Part shown: one piece after another, positions 36,033 through 52,614 of the stretch
Numbering within the stretch: position 1 is the stretch's first letter
How the letters are laid out: each line of letters starts with the position of its first letter
The notes under the pieces: generated by a model
The model's database searches: none
The model's input: the letters and a program-made list of their open reading frames with translations, nothing else
What the model was told of the DNA's origin: nothing
Position numbers and translations under genes: made by a program
Assembly (NCBI GenBank): GCA_963070105.1
Contig: OY718807.1
Location: 5,243,001 to 5,307,000, forward strand
Source: Litomosoides sigmodontis
Taxonomy: Eukaryota; Nematoda; Chromadorea; Rhabditida; Onchocercidae
DNA: 64,000 nucleotides
Direction of reading: 5' to 3'

Positions 36033-37919
36033 AATTTAAAAAATTTCAACTACCAAACTTTTCAAAACAAATCTTTTGGAAAAATTCAAGAGAAGTTATG
36101 AGGAATTTAAGAGGAAAGCTGAAGATCGAAAATTTCTGACAGATCGGATTTAATGAGTGATGAAAGCTGAGTGTGGAGCGGTCGCATCAGCCAGCCTCAA
36201 TGTACATAAGTGTGGTGTAAAAGAAGAATCCCAGCACCAACACCGAACCGAAAGCGGTGGAACCTTGCCGGTGGATGATGCTACAGTATGGCGGAGGCTT
36301 AGATGAAGAGCAACAAGCACGAAGTGAGGAGCAGAAGCAGTGAGCAGGCTGTGTTGCTGGAGAGGGGAAGATAGGTGGCAGCATCGACGTAGCAGAAGTG
36401 AGAGCACGCTGCTTATATGCGTTGCACGGCAGCACTTCTATCCGCCGCCATATTATTGGTTGGTCACAAGGCATAGAGGTCAGCGATGGATGACCACTCC
36501 TTAGTATTAAGCCAAGTACTTGCAAATAATGATTGGCCAATTAAATGCCATGAAAAATTTTGCTTAGCTTGATCTCTACAGCTTGTAGTAAGTGTATTTT
36601 CTTATCATGCAAAATTTAATACTATTAGAATCGCTTCCACAATAAACGTCTTTTTTCTCTTTCTACCGTAATGCAGTCGCTTGCTTCATTTTATTACTTA
36701 CCTTCTTAAGCTCCATTAATAATTGGCGGAGATGAACAACTGCTAATCAGTTGTTGCTTAGATATAGTTCGTTTAACTCCTTCAACTTAGTTCACTTCAC
36801 ACTTCTCTGTAAACCTCCAAGTGAAAAGATTTTTAAAAAAAATATAATTCCTAATATATGAACAGATTAGTGCTTAATTAAAATCACAATTCTAACTCTA
36901 AGCTACTAAATATGAATTCAAATTCATCGAAGTTTAAATTTAATGGTACGATATACCTCACTTATAGTGACGCTTATAAAAATTTACAATGCTACAATGA
37001 ATTTTCGATAATGTATGGCAGAAGAGGGGCAGCTCTCGGATGAATCAAGAAAACGACTTGACTTGAGCTAAAAATCATACTTTTAATATCTTTCCTGTTT
37101 TAATACATTGTTTGTTCCTTCAGGAAGTGCTGCTGCTGCCTTAATTACAACAAAATTTCGCTTTAACCAAATAAGGCCTATTAAATTTCAACAAATTTAA
37201 CGAATAATAATTCTGGCAAACCTATAATTTCAATGCCAAGCGCTTTCATCTGTATTTGTAAGCAATCGGCAACAATAATGCAATGTCAACTTGTCCATCC
37301 GGTAATTGCATTATTTGAATAGATGGAGGAAATGAAATGATTCCCACTCGTCTTAATTTATCCCTCTGACTCTCTTGTCTATCAATCCCTCTGCGCTACG
37401 CTAAATTATAAGCAATCATCAAAGAACAAATTGTTAGCAATGGAAAGGAAGCTATTTGATGAAACTTCTTGATGACGTCGAAAAGAAGAAAATGTTCCGA
37501 AACTTTTCTTCTTGTCAAATATTCAAATACCATTAAGGTGTAATCAGCGCACAATGATGCTAATGCTATCGCAAGGCAAATTCCTTCAACAATCATGGTT
37601 TTTAGTGATAATTTCATCTGTTGCACTAAATTCCAAGCAATCATTCCAACTCCTTTGGAATTGCCTCCGTCATTGCTTAGATTTATGCAAATAATTAGTT
37701 TCATGCTGCTTATTACTACTGCTAGCACACTCTCCCATCCCACACTATCATTTATCATATCATATCGAAGCGATCGTTCGTGCCACCATTTCTTGGCAAT
37801 TTTGATCGCATTAGCATAAACGAGGAGGAACAGGAAGGACGTGCAAATCGCATTAGTATTTTATTGCTTGCTTTTGCAGCGCTGATAATGGAAGAAGCAG
37901 TTAAGCAAGCATTGCATAA

Positions 37920-37921
37920 GT

Positions 37922-37963
<42 letters not shown>

Positions 37964-37986
37964 GTGTGCGTGTGTGTGTGTGTGTT
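37920..37986. repeat. (TG)n microsatellite
   Basis: A TG run with a few CG and TC interruptions. It lies in the gene-free region upstream of fax-1. Confidence 0.9.
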
Positions 37987-38211
37987 CGTCTTCGTATATT
38001 TATGTGTGTAAATGAGTATATATTTGTGTTGTTGAATTGGCTAATCGGATGAGCAAAGTCGTGGGCCACGGCGACGGGGGAAAAGATATGCTTTTTGCTA
38101 TATCCATCCCTCTATTCCACCACTCGGCGGCGATCATCCGCTCACTTCCTCCCTCCCTCAAAATCCATTATCCGAGGAAAGCCATTGGAAAACATCACGA
38201 TGATCGTAATC

Positions 38212-38236
38212 AACACCACCACCACCACCACCACCA
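38212..38236. repeat. (ACC)n microsatellite
   Basis: About eight ACC triplets. Poly-Thr and poly-His open frames across it are artefacts. Confidence 0.85.
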
Positions 38237-39639
38237 ATCACCATTATCCCATCAAAATCCCTTTTTTTTCTATTACAGTAAGAAAAGGAAAAAATGAGTT
38301 TTTTGCTCTCCGAAGTAATCAACGAAGCCACATTATAGGTATATATAAAATGGTTGTGTTGCTAATATTAAAATTGAATTTCGTTGAAAAAAAAGATGGT
38401 GCCAAGAGACCAATGGCTAACGATGCAACTGCGTTTGATCACAAAGGGTTTTTTTTTTTTGAAAGCAATACGGAATTAGTTGGACAAAAGGTAATAAGCA
38501 ATTCGTAGAACACTGATGGAGCGGTAAAATTGAATTACCAAACTTTACTGAGTGTGGCAGAAAGGTTTGAAGGATTAAGAGATGTTGACAAATTTAGATG
38601 TTAAGACTCAATTCCTCGGTACAGCTTGTGCATTGCGAAAAGCTTGGCTTTACTAGGTAATCGAGAAAAGCATTTCCATGAATGAGAAAAAAAATTTGTG
38701 ATTTTAACGAAGCGTGAATGACCTTGGCTAACTCTTTCAATAACCTCCTCCAAGAACATCTGAAAAAGCTCTTTCCTGCTAAAGTGCGATAAATTCGTAG
38801 TGTTTGTGCAAAGTAGAGGTCATTTGTAATTTGTATTAGACCACTGAAGCACAGATGGGTCTTACAACAATAGATAACATGGATACACTGCTTACACTAA
38901 TGAAATGTCGATGGCTCAATAGCCACTTGAATATTCATCAGTGTGGAAGGGAGCATAAAGAGTGCCGAAAATGCAATTCATCAAAACATGCAGCCGACGA
39001 CGACTTAGCTGATGAGCTAGTAAAGTCAATACCGTAATTGTAATCATTATCATCTGTGCTCTTCACTGCCATTATTTTTGAACATATCGTTTTTGGAGTT
39101 TTTACGATCGAAGCAGTTCGATTGGCTTTCGCAACTTAATATTTGAGCTTTTTAATCCAAATTCAGGAAAGACGAGAGAAAATAAAATATTTCTCTTATT
39201 ATCAGCATGATTAGTGCTATCACCGTTTATCACTATTTCTCAATATACTGAAAGCGATTATTCCGCTCTTAATGACAGATTGCTTTGGAATTGTGGGATT
39301 AATTTAACTGGTGGTAATTAGATCTCCCACTATATGTTGATCATCTGATTTCGTCTCCTTACCATACCACCACTGAATCGACATCACCATCATCATTAAC
39401 AGTTGAAGCTATTAAAATTATTAGCAGGAAATAGAGGAGAAATGTTAGGAGAGTGGCTCAATCAACAAGCTTAAACATGCGACACATTAAGTCCTCCCAT
39501 GAGATTGCTCTTTTGTGTATTTCAATTAACTTCTTTGCCGATTAATTATCGGAATTTCTCGACGAATTGCTCCGATTGACAGGAGGAGGAAACACACATC
39601 CGTTGTTGCAACGACATAATAGCAAATCACAACATATAG

Positions 39640-39667
39640 TCATTGTGATAAGTGATTATCACAATGA
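39640..39667. promoter_or_regulatory. palindromic pair of GATA sites
   Basis: TCATTGTGATAA at 39640-39651 and its exact reverse complement at 39656-39667 are separated by four bases. Each arm carries TGATAA, the core GATA-factor site, so the element is two convergent GATA sites in a perfect 12-bp dyad. It lies about 3.6 kb upstream of the fax-1 start codon. Binding is not shown. Confidence 0.55.
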
Positions 39668-42600
39668 TTAATCAAGCAATGATAATGGCGGCGTGTAATA
39701 TGAAATTGAAAGTTATCAATACCGTATGTATTTCCGTTACTTCAAGCGATATTAAAAGCTGCTCTCCTTCCCTTCTGATAAGTGACAACATCGGTGGTGG
39801 ACAAATTCGGTGGCGAAACGGTGGTGAACAAGCAAATTCTACAGAGTAAGCTATGTTACAAGAAAAGTTGAAGAAAAATCCATTTCATCTCCAAACACTT
39901 TTATGTAAGGCTAATAGTAAAAAATTTTCTCAAAAAATAGTAGAAGGAGCGATTAATGAAGTTGTGCGGTCACTTTTTAGTTACTTTTAGAGTGGCACGG
40001 ACGAAATCAATATCAATAAAATCTTCATCGCCATAGAATTTTGAGGTGAAGAGTTACTTCATCCTGTAAACTTTGACTAAAAGTACAAAGTTTCAAATTT
40101 ATTTCAAATCTAACACAAACCAATCCTTTAAGTACTAATCCAAAACAACTCTTCGAAAGAAAGAAGTAGAAAAATGCACTGTGAGACTTTTCCCGTCAAA
40201 ATTTTCCTAAATTTGATTAAACTTCTCAAATTATCTCATATTTGTTAGCTATCAGCATTGAGACACGAAATTCCTCACTCAGATCACCTTCCAGAAATAG
40301 AGAAATTGTTTTAAAGCGAGCGAACTAATAATAGCATACTTCAAACGAAGAGAAAATTTGGTTTTAAAATCAGACTTATACCTTCAATTACTTTAAGAAC
40401 TCTGAAAAACTGATTGGACAGATCACTGCTAAATCGTTTCTAAATGTAAATTTAATTTGGAATGATCGATTTGAGAGAATCCTAAAGGCAGCAAATGAAG
40501 TCGTTATCGACCATCACAGTCGGATTTTAATCCCTTGAAGACAAAAATGTTCTATCTTCAATCCGAATGAAATAAGTTACGTGAAACATGTAGAAGATGA
40601 AACGTTGCAGGTAAATTAAAGGATAAAAGTGTAAAGCATGAAAAGCTCCTAAACTTTTCTCGAAAGCCATGCTAATACAATTAAGACTAACCAATGACAA
40701 ATTTCAAAGTTCTAGTCTTTAAGTGCCAAGCACCATGTTCCTGAGAAGTCATTAGCATATTCTTTCTTTACTCATTTTGTCAGACGTTAAAAAGAGGAAG
40801 ATGTGGAAATAAAAAAGGCAAACATTTTAAAAACCGGACAGTTTACAAAAGTCAAAACTAAGTGAGAAACATTGCAGGATAAACGGTCCTATTGCTCAAA
40901 TTATGATTATTTTCATAATTCACTCCATCTTTTTTTGTCCAATTCTACTCAAATACCAATAACATGTACGTAGAGATTTTCTGATTCTTTCATTTTGACC
41001 TTTTTTTCCCTATTGGTTATCAATATCAAGGACACTAAATCACACTAATAGAATTCTGAAGGGAGAAAAAAATACGGAATTGCTCGAAAAGACTGACCTA
41101 ATTAATCAAAAAGGAATTAGTTGAAAATGAACTAACCACACTTTACTTCATACAACTCCTTATACGATTAACCCTTCCGTCTTATTTATAATTTATTTTT
41201 CCAACAAAAGCATGAAGGCATGAAAGGAAAATGAAGGCAACGAAGGCATGAGATGCTGAATGAAGGCATCTATTTCCGCTTTATGCTTCAGGCAATCCTG
41301 CTAATACTGTCGATTGGACTGCGGAATTTCCGAATCTACAAATGTCCACTGGAATCTGAGCAACAAAAGCTCCATCTGCTAGATACAGTAATAGGCAACT
41401 ATTGATATGATATCGAATATCTTGTCAGCACGGATCTGAATTAATGTGATTAGATTGAAAATTGAAAAAATTCATAAAATTCAATTTCTGCACATAATTC
41501 GCATCATCCAGAAAAAGATGCCTTTACAAGTAAAAATTCTCAGTTTTATCGTCACTGATCGCAAAAGATAAGGCACTTATTTTCAATTTAACTTATCCGA
41601 ATATTTTTTTAGTCATGATATAGGAATCATCAAGTGGAACGAAATGAACGAAACTGACTGTAATTAAAGTCCTACTGCTATCAGGAAATTCTGTTACTAC
41701 TGCAATCCGTAATGTAAATTCGATAATATAAATTGGATAACACGTCGTTTTAAATTTTAATGTAATGTTTCAAATAAATCTTAAGCAAAAAGCCGATTTC
41801 GAGTGGAATGCTTGGGTGCATCAAAAATAACAGAAATCACATTTTTTAACACGAAATTTGCGAATCAAACCCTTGCAAGCTGTAATGATGTCATTCAGTG
41901 CGAAAATGTAAAAGGTATTTTCCTTCCATGCATAAAACCAATTACTCGTTCTTTATTTTGACATGTTAAATTATCACTTTCTAACTATGTTCAGAGTAAA
42001 CAAAATGTCGAAGATTTAAATGACCGCAGGAAATTGTACAGTTCATGTGGTTCAAGCAATCTATAGATAGGAAATAATTTAATCATATAGATACATTGGA
42101 AGACATGCAGAATGAATGACACAAAGAAAAAGACTAGATACCATGTATTCATATATTATAATTAATTTTAAGAATGAAAAAATGAACCGAAAATACATCA
42201 CTGAACGATCCATTTAATTGTAAGAAAGAATGGTAGCATACAATCCTCTATTCACAAACATTCAGACAATAATAATTCGGAGCGATCATCAATCTCATCA
42301 AAGCCAAAACATGGAAATCTTACAGAAATACTTAGAGCAGCTCTTTAAAAGTAAATAAGCTTTTGACAAGACGACAGGAAAAATTTAACTCTGCCTGAGC
42401 ATAAAAATTATACTTTCCGCTTTTTTACACCTTTCTACTAATCTAAAAAAAGTTGCTAAAAATTAGAAGTCCAGAGTGTGACAGCGTTTTAATTCCTGCC
42501 ATAATAAATTTAAAATGAGTTAAGATGAGACAGTCGGAAGCTACAGAAAGAGTGTTTTCGACAAGGATTACCATAAAAGTGATATCAAAATAAAATAACT

Positions 42601-43050
42601 TATTTCAAAGTCACTGAAAGTGAAAGATGAAGTAACCAAAAAAAGATACACTCCAAACTTGGACCGACTGCTGTTTAGTATGTTTATAACAAGTTTACTT
42701 CATTGTCTTAAACCAAATTTATGTGAAAAGACATCAAATATTTCATCTGTTTTCCATTCATCCCCTCGAAAAGACAAATACATCCAGTTTTCATATCGGA
42801 TCTCAGCTTCAGTTAAATAAATATACTCTGGCTGTGTACCAGTCAATAAATTAAAACCGGCGATACTGTACTTCAAGCTAATAAACAAGGAAAAATAGAT
42901 CACTGTATTACAATATTCCGAAGATAAAACATATTAACAAATAAGGACAAAATAATAGGCTACAGGAACAAACCTGAAGCATTTTAATAAAACCGAAAAG
43001 AAAAACACTTACCGAGAATAAAGTCGAAAGCAGTCTAAACTGGAAGAAAG

Positions 43051-46820
<3,770 letters not shown>

Positions 46821-48163
46821 CACTCTTCTGCAATCTTCATCAACTTCTCAATCAGTTCACCCGCTGAAAAGAGTTCATTTCCTAAGTTTACTTCAGCAAA
46901 CAAATGGTGTTATCATGAGAGGGTCAATTTCATTTTATGCACAACAAAATTTAATGTAAATGATCTCTTAAAAGCACATTCGCCCCACATCTGCAGCACG
47001 TACTTCATACTACAGATATGCAACAGTACGACGTTCTCTTAGCACGTTTCTGCGCCATTCTGTAGTTCATTGAAAAAATTACGGATGAAAAAATAACTGC
47101 CAAACTTTTTTTTATCTCAGCGATCAAGTAAGTAGGGAGGTAAGCGAAAGGAAAGCACTAAAGGTCAGCGGTTGGGTCGAGAGGTACGAGGGGAGCGGCG
47201 ACTGCATAAATCAGACTGCGCTGTACGACAGTCACGAACGACGACAACAGCGAACCTTTATCTCTCACAAACGATTTTCTTCTGTAGCAGTTGAGAAAAA
47301 GAATATCAAGGAGAGCTGGGACGGATACATACAAGTGTGCTCTTTCCATCAGTGCCAGCCGAGAAGCTAAGCAATGATTCGTCGTCATCAGTAATAAACA
47401 AATGTTAACTTAAATCGTCTACTACCTACTCTTTACCCGTGATATTTCATCCTTTCTGTCTTTCGCCCATTAAATTTTCATTTTTTTTTAAATGCCACTC
47501 TTCATCCTGCATTTGCTACCTACTCTTTATCCATGATATTTCTTCCTTTTTCTCTTCCACCTATCAAACCACCTTTCGATTGTTGTTTTCCCAAAACAAA
47601 AACACAATTACAAGCTGTTTCATAATGCCATAGACTTAAAGCAAATCCTACTTTTTAAGTTCGTCCATTCGAGGGAATAGCTTTATCGTGATGAGTCATA
47701 CACATCAGCAATAAATTGGATATCAAACTTTAACAATGAAGACATTAAAAATGATTATTCCTGAAATCGAACAGTGCATATAAACATGCTCCGTGGGATG
47801 CACCTTGTTGCACTGAGCTCACCCACTGGCCGACCTATATGGCCTCAAGTAATGGGGGTGGTGGCGGAGAAGGGTGGGGGTTTTTCGTGCTGGGAAGTCT
47901 CATATTTTCCGGCGTGCTCGACTATGTGTCATAAATGCTTTGGAATTTTGCTTTGTATTACCTTTCTTTTAGCTCTCTTTGCTACTTGTGATGGACTAAA
48001 ATATTACGTGGTCGTAACAGATCGTTAATTTTAAAACTAGTTTGTGGGGAACGGTTCGATTACTGCTGTAGTTCAGATATTCTAGCTCTAAAATTCGCTA
48101 AAACAGTTACGAGAATGAATGTTTCGAAATATTGAAACAATTAGCGCAGGAATAGAAATTCCG
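46821..48163. promoter_or_regulatory. divergent kinase/GPALPP1 promoter region
   Basis: A 1.34-kb head-to-head spacer. 47150-47360 and 47790-47900 are GC-richer than surroundings. A diverged 53-bp direct repeat at 47422-47474 and 47516-47568 is described separately. The ORF at 47774-48028 has a hydrophobic stretch but no homology, and is probably not a gene. Confidence 0.5.
47422..47568 (+). repeat. diverged 53-bp direct repeat
   Basis: 47422-47474 and 47516-47568 align over 53 bases with about nine mismatches (period 94). Both begin CTACCTACTCTTTA and contain TGATATTTC. They lie between the kinase and GPALPP1 start codons. Confidence 0.7.
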
Positions 48164-51100
48164 ATGAACGTGACTAGCTTTGTTAGCTTATGTACAACTG
48201 AGCAGTGCCAAAAGGAAGGACTGGGAACGTTCATAAGAAAGTTTGATGGACTTGTAAGTGCAAAAGTTGTAGTTAAGTAATTTCGAAAGTGTGATTTTAA
48301 TATTCACTAGCAGTTTTAATAATTTTAAATTTTAATAAGTAATGGGATCTTTTTTAATCTTAGGAAATGTCATCGCCTCGCTTGCCATCAGACTGTACAA
48401 TGCAGGGGCCATCGTGGGATGAATTTGACCGTTCGGAAGAGTTAGATTATAACAGTAGCTCTGAAACTGATGAGCAAGACTGTCGTTCAAGGAATTTTGA
48501 TTTTATCACCCCACCAGGTTAATTTTTAATAAATTCATCAACGGAGAGTTCACTAAACTGTATTTCTAATTTCTGATCATTTGTGCTATTCAAAGATGCG
48601 CAGTTATTCTTTTAGGATTTTATGCAGCAACAAGACAAATTCATGTGAATGAAGTACATCTTAGTCAGAGTAGTAATTCACTTTCGTATCTCGATCAATT
48701 ACCGAACAGTGTAGGCGAACTTGGTGCCACATCACCCTCCGACCAACACCTTTACGGTTCATATTTTTCTCAATGATATGAATTGAGCGAGTCGAATAAG
48801 TTTAAATTGAGTTAAGATTTTTTACTTTAGGGCCTTCTTTACCCCCTGGACTTATGAATACCAGCGAAGACGATGATCCGGAAGACCCTGGTGATCCGGA
48901 AGATCCTGATGAAGGTGATTCTCAGTCCGCAATGCCAAATATGTGCTCGTTTCGTAAGTCTATGATGCAACTACCTATGCCTGTTCATTTTTGTATTTCG
49001 TTGAATGCCAACTTTTAACTGCAAGTTTTAGTTATTTGAAGACTTATCTAAGTTCATTAGACTGCATATATAAAATTTGCAGCGCAATTTTCAATGCCGA
49101 GCAGTATTCCATCGTCATCCTCGCGATCGCCTTTTGGTCCTAATGTACCAAATTCATCAGAAATAACCGCACCCTCGCTTCCTGAAGAAGAAACAAAGCG
49201 TTCACGAGGTATCTTTCATAATTCAACAAAAATTGTTTAATTTGAAAGGTCTAGTTGACATATTTTAAACCATGTGTCCATATTTATTTTTTGATTAATC
49301 ACTTTAAGCTCATCCTTGACTTTTGTTTTGCTTTATCGATGAACAGTTTTGATATATTTTCCGTTTACTGGATGCTTAGTTTGTTTTTGCAGAAAATTTA
49401 TTACCTCCTCCAGAACCTGGAGAAACGCACTCTTCAGGTGCGGACTACTCTTTGAAAAGAGTGGTTGGTCCATCTATGCCAGACTTGCTGCCAACAGTTG
49501 CCAATTTAGGAGTTCGTATTTAATTTGTTTTTTTGCTTTTGAAAACTTTTCTTTTTGAATTGTTTATATAATATTGCCTTTCCTACACTGTTTAATTAAA
49601 ATAATTGAATTTAACTTCAGAATGATGATGACGAGGACAGCAGAGGTGTTTATGGTCCAGCAGTACCATATGATTTGCAAAACAGGCCGTCTACATCTGC
49701 TGGAAAAGACTTTGACGTTGAAGTGCCCGTTGATGATGAGACTTGCGCTCACGATAATGATTGCGATAACGGCAGCACTTTCGGTTTGACTTCATATCCA
49801 TTGTTTAGTTTTCAAAAAAATCCTAATTTCAATTGGCAACACTTAAATTTCAAGATGAATTGTTTTCTAAATATATCTTCTTACATGTTTAGTTGCCTCA
49901 TATTTTAGGCCCAATCCCTCCTTGGGAACAAAAAGGAAATGTAGACGATGAGTATGCAGAGAGGTTAGTGCGTCTGGAAATGCTGCAAGCGAACAAGGTA
50001 ATAGAAGATTTTATCAGCCAGGTGCTTAAAGAATCTATATCATCTTTCTAGCAATGTGCCTTTTCGACGAATTTGAAAAATTATGCTTTTTAGACATCTA
50101 AATGCAAAAGACCAGAATGGATGACGCAACCTCCAAATTGTTTTGGTGCTTATGGCTTGTCAGCTAAAACATTTTCATTAAAGAAGGACTCAATTGCAGC
50201 TGAAAAAGCAAGACTTGAATGGACGGAAACTCCAGCAGAAAGGAAAAAGCGATTGGTAACAGCTGCTTTCGTATAAAATTCCTTAAGCTTTTTGTTTTAT
50301 TGGGATTTCTGAAGTTTATTAGTCTACTGTAAATATTAATCTGCTTATTTGCTTTCCCTTACAGAGCTCGTGAATGCATTATTCAATGCTATTTTAAAAT
50401 TTTTATGGAATTGAAAAAAAATTTGTAGAAGCTGTTAAGCAGATTGATTTCTTTACATGTTTTCTTATGTTCGGACGAACAAGAGCTTATCATTTGCTAA
50501 ACTGTTTAGTAACTGACTGAAGCCTACCTAAATTTGCTTTTGTTTTGAAGGAAAAAGGTGATTCGTCTTGTGCTGGACCGAGTGGACTTTCTTTTGAAAC
50601 GCAGTGCAGTAGGGATTGTGATGCGATTCAGGCTAAGCGTATAGCGGCTTTGGAAGTATGTTTATAACTTCTTATATCCGCTCTCTTGTTTGATTTCCTT
50701 TTTGCTAAATTCCTGTCTCTGTATGCTTTGATAAAGCATGTGTATCAAAAAGAACCTATTTTTTTTTCTACACAGCGTTTCCATTGCTTTTTTTTTTGCA
50801 ATAAATTTTTTGAAAAGATAAAGTGGCTTTTGATTTCTCTGTTAATTCTTAATTGGTTTTATCTTTCCAGGAAGATCGTGGAGAGTCATTGCTGGATCTT
50901 CACCAAAGAAAGCGAAAACGTGAGACCGACGAGAATGTACATTTTTTATGACTGTAACAAATGCCACAAGAAATAGCTTTCTGTTATATAATTCTGTTCC
51001 TACATTTATTTACTGAGTTAAACTCTGTTCTGATTAAAATACTGTGTGCCATTTTTTATTTGAATTCTATTTACTCTAATTTATTATTCTTTTAGGGAGT

Positions 51101-51394
51101 AGTTGTATCAGAACGACGACCATTTGACCGAAATAGGGATTTAGACGTAAGTAATTTTCAGAATTCCATTTTTTCCTTTAATTATTTATTTTTACTTAGT
51201 AGGATCCTTTGGTTTAAATCTACTCAAAAATGCAAAAAATTATTTTTTATTAGTTTTTATAAGCAGCAATTTTGTACTCTTTTCAGAATCATACGTCTGG
51301 AAGGACGGGGAATTTAAATGCTAGTGCGATCAAGGAACGTTATGGGCAACTGAATTCCCGCTTTGCTTCATTCACTTCACAGAAATTTCTTTGA
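48164..51394 (+). CDS. GPALPP1: GPALPP1-like protein (DUF3752)
   Basis: Homologue of GPALPP motifs-containing protein 1, a poorly characterised and probably nuclear protein of animals. Thirteen exons (48164-48253, 48364-48517, 48616-48756, 48831-48953, 49083-49208, 49393-49511, 49621-49783, 49909-49997, 50094-50255, 50551-50655, 50871-50936, 51096-51146, 51287-51394) join in phase to 498 residues, longer than the roughly 340 of the human protein. Four GPALPP-type motifs are visible (GPSLPPGL, VGPSMPDLL, YGPAVP, GPIPPWE). The C-terminus has the DUF3752 features KRPEWMTQPP, LEWTETPAERKKR, SLLDLHQRKRKR, SERRPFDRNRDLD and the end LNSRFASFTSQKFL. An acidic DPEDPGDPEDPDEGD run follows the first motif. 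The ATG at 48164 is the only in-frame start in exon 1; an ATG at 48367 is an alternative. AATAAA at 51598-51603 is a likely poly(A) signal. Confidence 0.92.
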
Positions 51395-52609
51395 AATGGT
51401 TATTTAAATTACTGTAGTCACCCCTCTTTATGGTTCTTATGTTTGCAGGGGGCCGATAGCGCGTCTTTTGGTGAGGGTATGATCAGGGTCTGCTTATAAC
51501 AAGTATTTTGTGGTCTATTTCTTGATGTGAATACCTCGCTATATAAATATATAAAAGATCAGCTAACATTTTTATTTTCTGGCAACTTTGTTTTTATAAT
51601 AAAGAAAATTTATTGCTGTACTTCACTTTGAGAGGACTGGTGCATTGAATTGCATTGCTTAAATAAGCAGTTTGAGCAGAAAAATTTGGAATTATGATTC
51701 GTGTAATAGTTCGTGTATCGGAAAACGCATTTCAGGTTGTTTGTACAATTTTCTGAAATATTATTCAATATTTCTGAGCAGCTGACTTATATAGGTTTTG
51801 CTGCCTATATAATGGTAACTCATGTATGCAATGTTATGCTTCTTCGTTTAGAATTATGTGCATTAAGAATTACTTACCTCATAGCACACAGGATTATAAT
51901 TGCATCGCATCAACGTATAATCGTGATTTGCATAACATTTCCAAGGAGGTGTGGGTGTATAAGGTGTGCTGGACTATTATTAATGTTTATGGTCGAGCAA
52001 TTCGAGCATTACTGTACGTGCCACGTGCCGTGATCCTATATTAAGCTTTCTTTTATTAATCAGTCTTAACATTGATTTTAGCTATCAATTATATCATCGT
52101 ATCATATTCTAAGGATTCTTCCTCCGAAAGGGTACGGAACGGTGGTGTTTCATGTCCATTTATTGTACTTATCGGCAAAATTATGTTTTGTTGGACTTCT
52201 ATGAGAAGTATATCATTTAATAAAGTAAAATTTATTGCGTTACAAGAAGCTGTTTTGCATGTTGAAATATCGTGATTGACAAGAACAAAGAAAAATTCAC
52301 CGTTAATTTATCAGCTGCGATATATTAAATCAAATTTCCCCTTCCAGGTTTAATTTTTTTTGACATTCTGATATTTTTCTACTATAACGATTTGCTTGTT
52401 GAAAATAGACGTGAGCAAAATTATGTAGGTAAGTGGTGGTGTCGTTCCTATCTCTAGAACGTTATCACATTGAAATGAACGCAGTAGATGAATATATTGT
52501 TTTTAATACATTTACTGACTTCCCTTAAATCGTGATATCTCAAAGGATGAGGTCTGTTCCTTTCATAGTGAGACTCTTGCATTATATCAAAGTATTCAGA
52601 AATTTGAGT
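51395..52609. other. GPALPP1/hsp-43 tail-to-tail spacer
   Basis: Convergent 3' ends. It contains the GPALPP1 poly(A) signal at 51598-51603. Open frames at 51713-52033 and 51826-52044 have no homology and no splice context. Confidence 0.6.
51598..51603 (+). terminator. poly(A) signal of GPALPP1
   Basis: A canonical AATAAA about 200 bases after the GPALPP1 stop, in sequence orientation, with T-rich sequence around it. Confidence 0.6.
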
Positions 52610-52614
52610 TTATT
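52609..52614 (-). terminator. poly(A) signal overlapping the hsp-43 stop codon
   Basis: On the minus strand AATAAA spans the end of the last sense codon, the TAA stop (52610-52612) and the next base. If used, the long transcript would have a 3' UTR of only some 10-25 bases. Confidence 0.5.

Larger units (their letters stand above)
36033..43050. other. ~7 kb gene-free region upstream of fax-1
   Basis: No exon of a known family was found in either orientation. It separates the fax-1 start from the 3' end of the kinase gene transcribed in the same direction, so it is the likely home of fax-1 promoter and enhancers. 36150-36440 is noticeably richer in G+C. A 120-codon minus-strand ORF at 37396-37758 has no recognisable homology. 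TG and ACC microsatellites and an inverted GATA palindrome are listed separately. TGAAGGCA-type octamers recur four times at 41220-41270. Confidence 0.6.

Noticed and set aside
37396..37758. 120-codon minus-strand ORF upstream of fax-1
   Set aside because: No recognisable motif, no splice partners, and an overlapping open frame on the other strand. It is within the range expected by chance.
41219..41270. Possible minisatellite of TGAAGGCA units
   Set aside because: Only four irregularly spaced copies of an 8-mer; too short and uneven to call a repeat array.
47774..48028. 84-codon ORF with a hydrophobic stretch before GPALPP1
   Set aside because: It ends before the GPALPP1 start, has no homology, and lies in a promoter spacer.
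48056..48080. tRNA T-arm-like sequence (GGTTCGATTAC)
   Set aside because: No acceptor stem, D-arm or anticodon arm could be paired around it.
51713..52033. 106-codon ORF between GPALPP1 and hsp-43
   Set aside because: No family resemblance and no flanking exons; it falls in the convergent 3' region.
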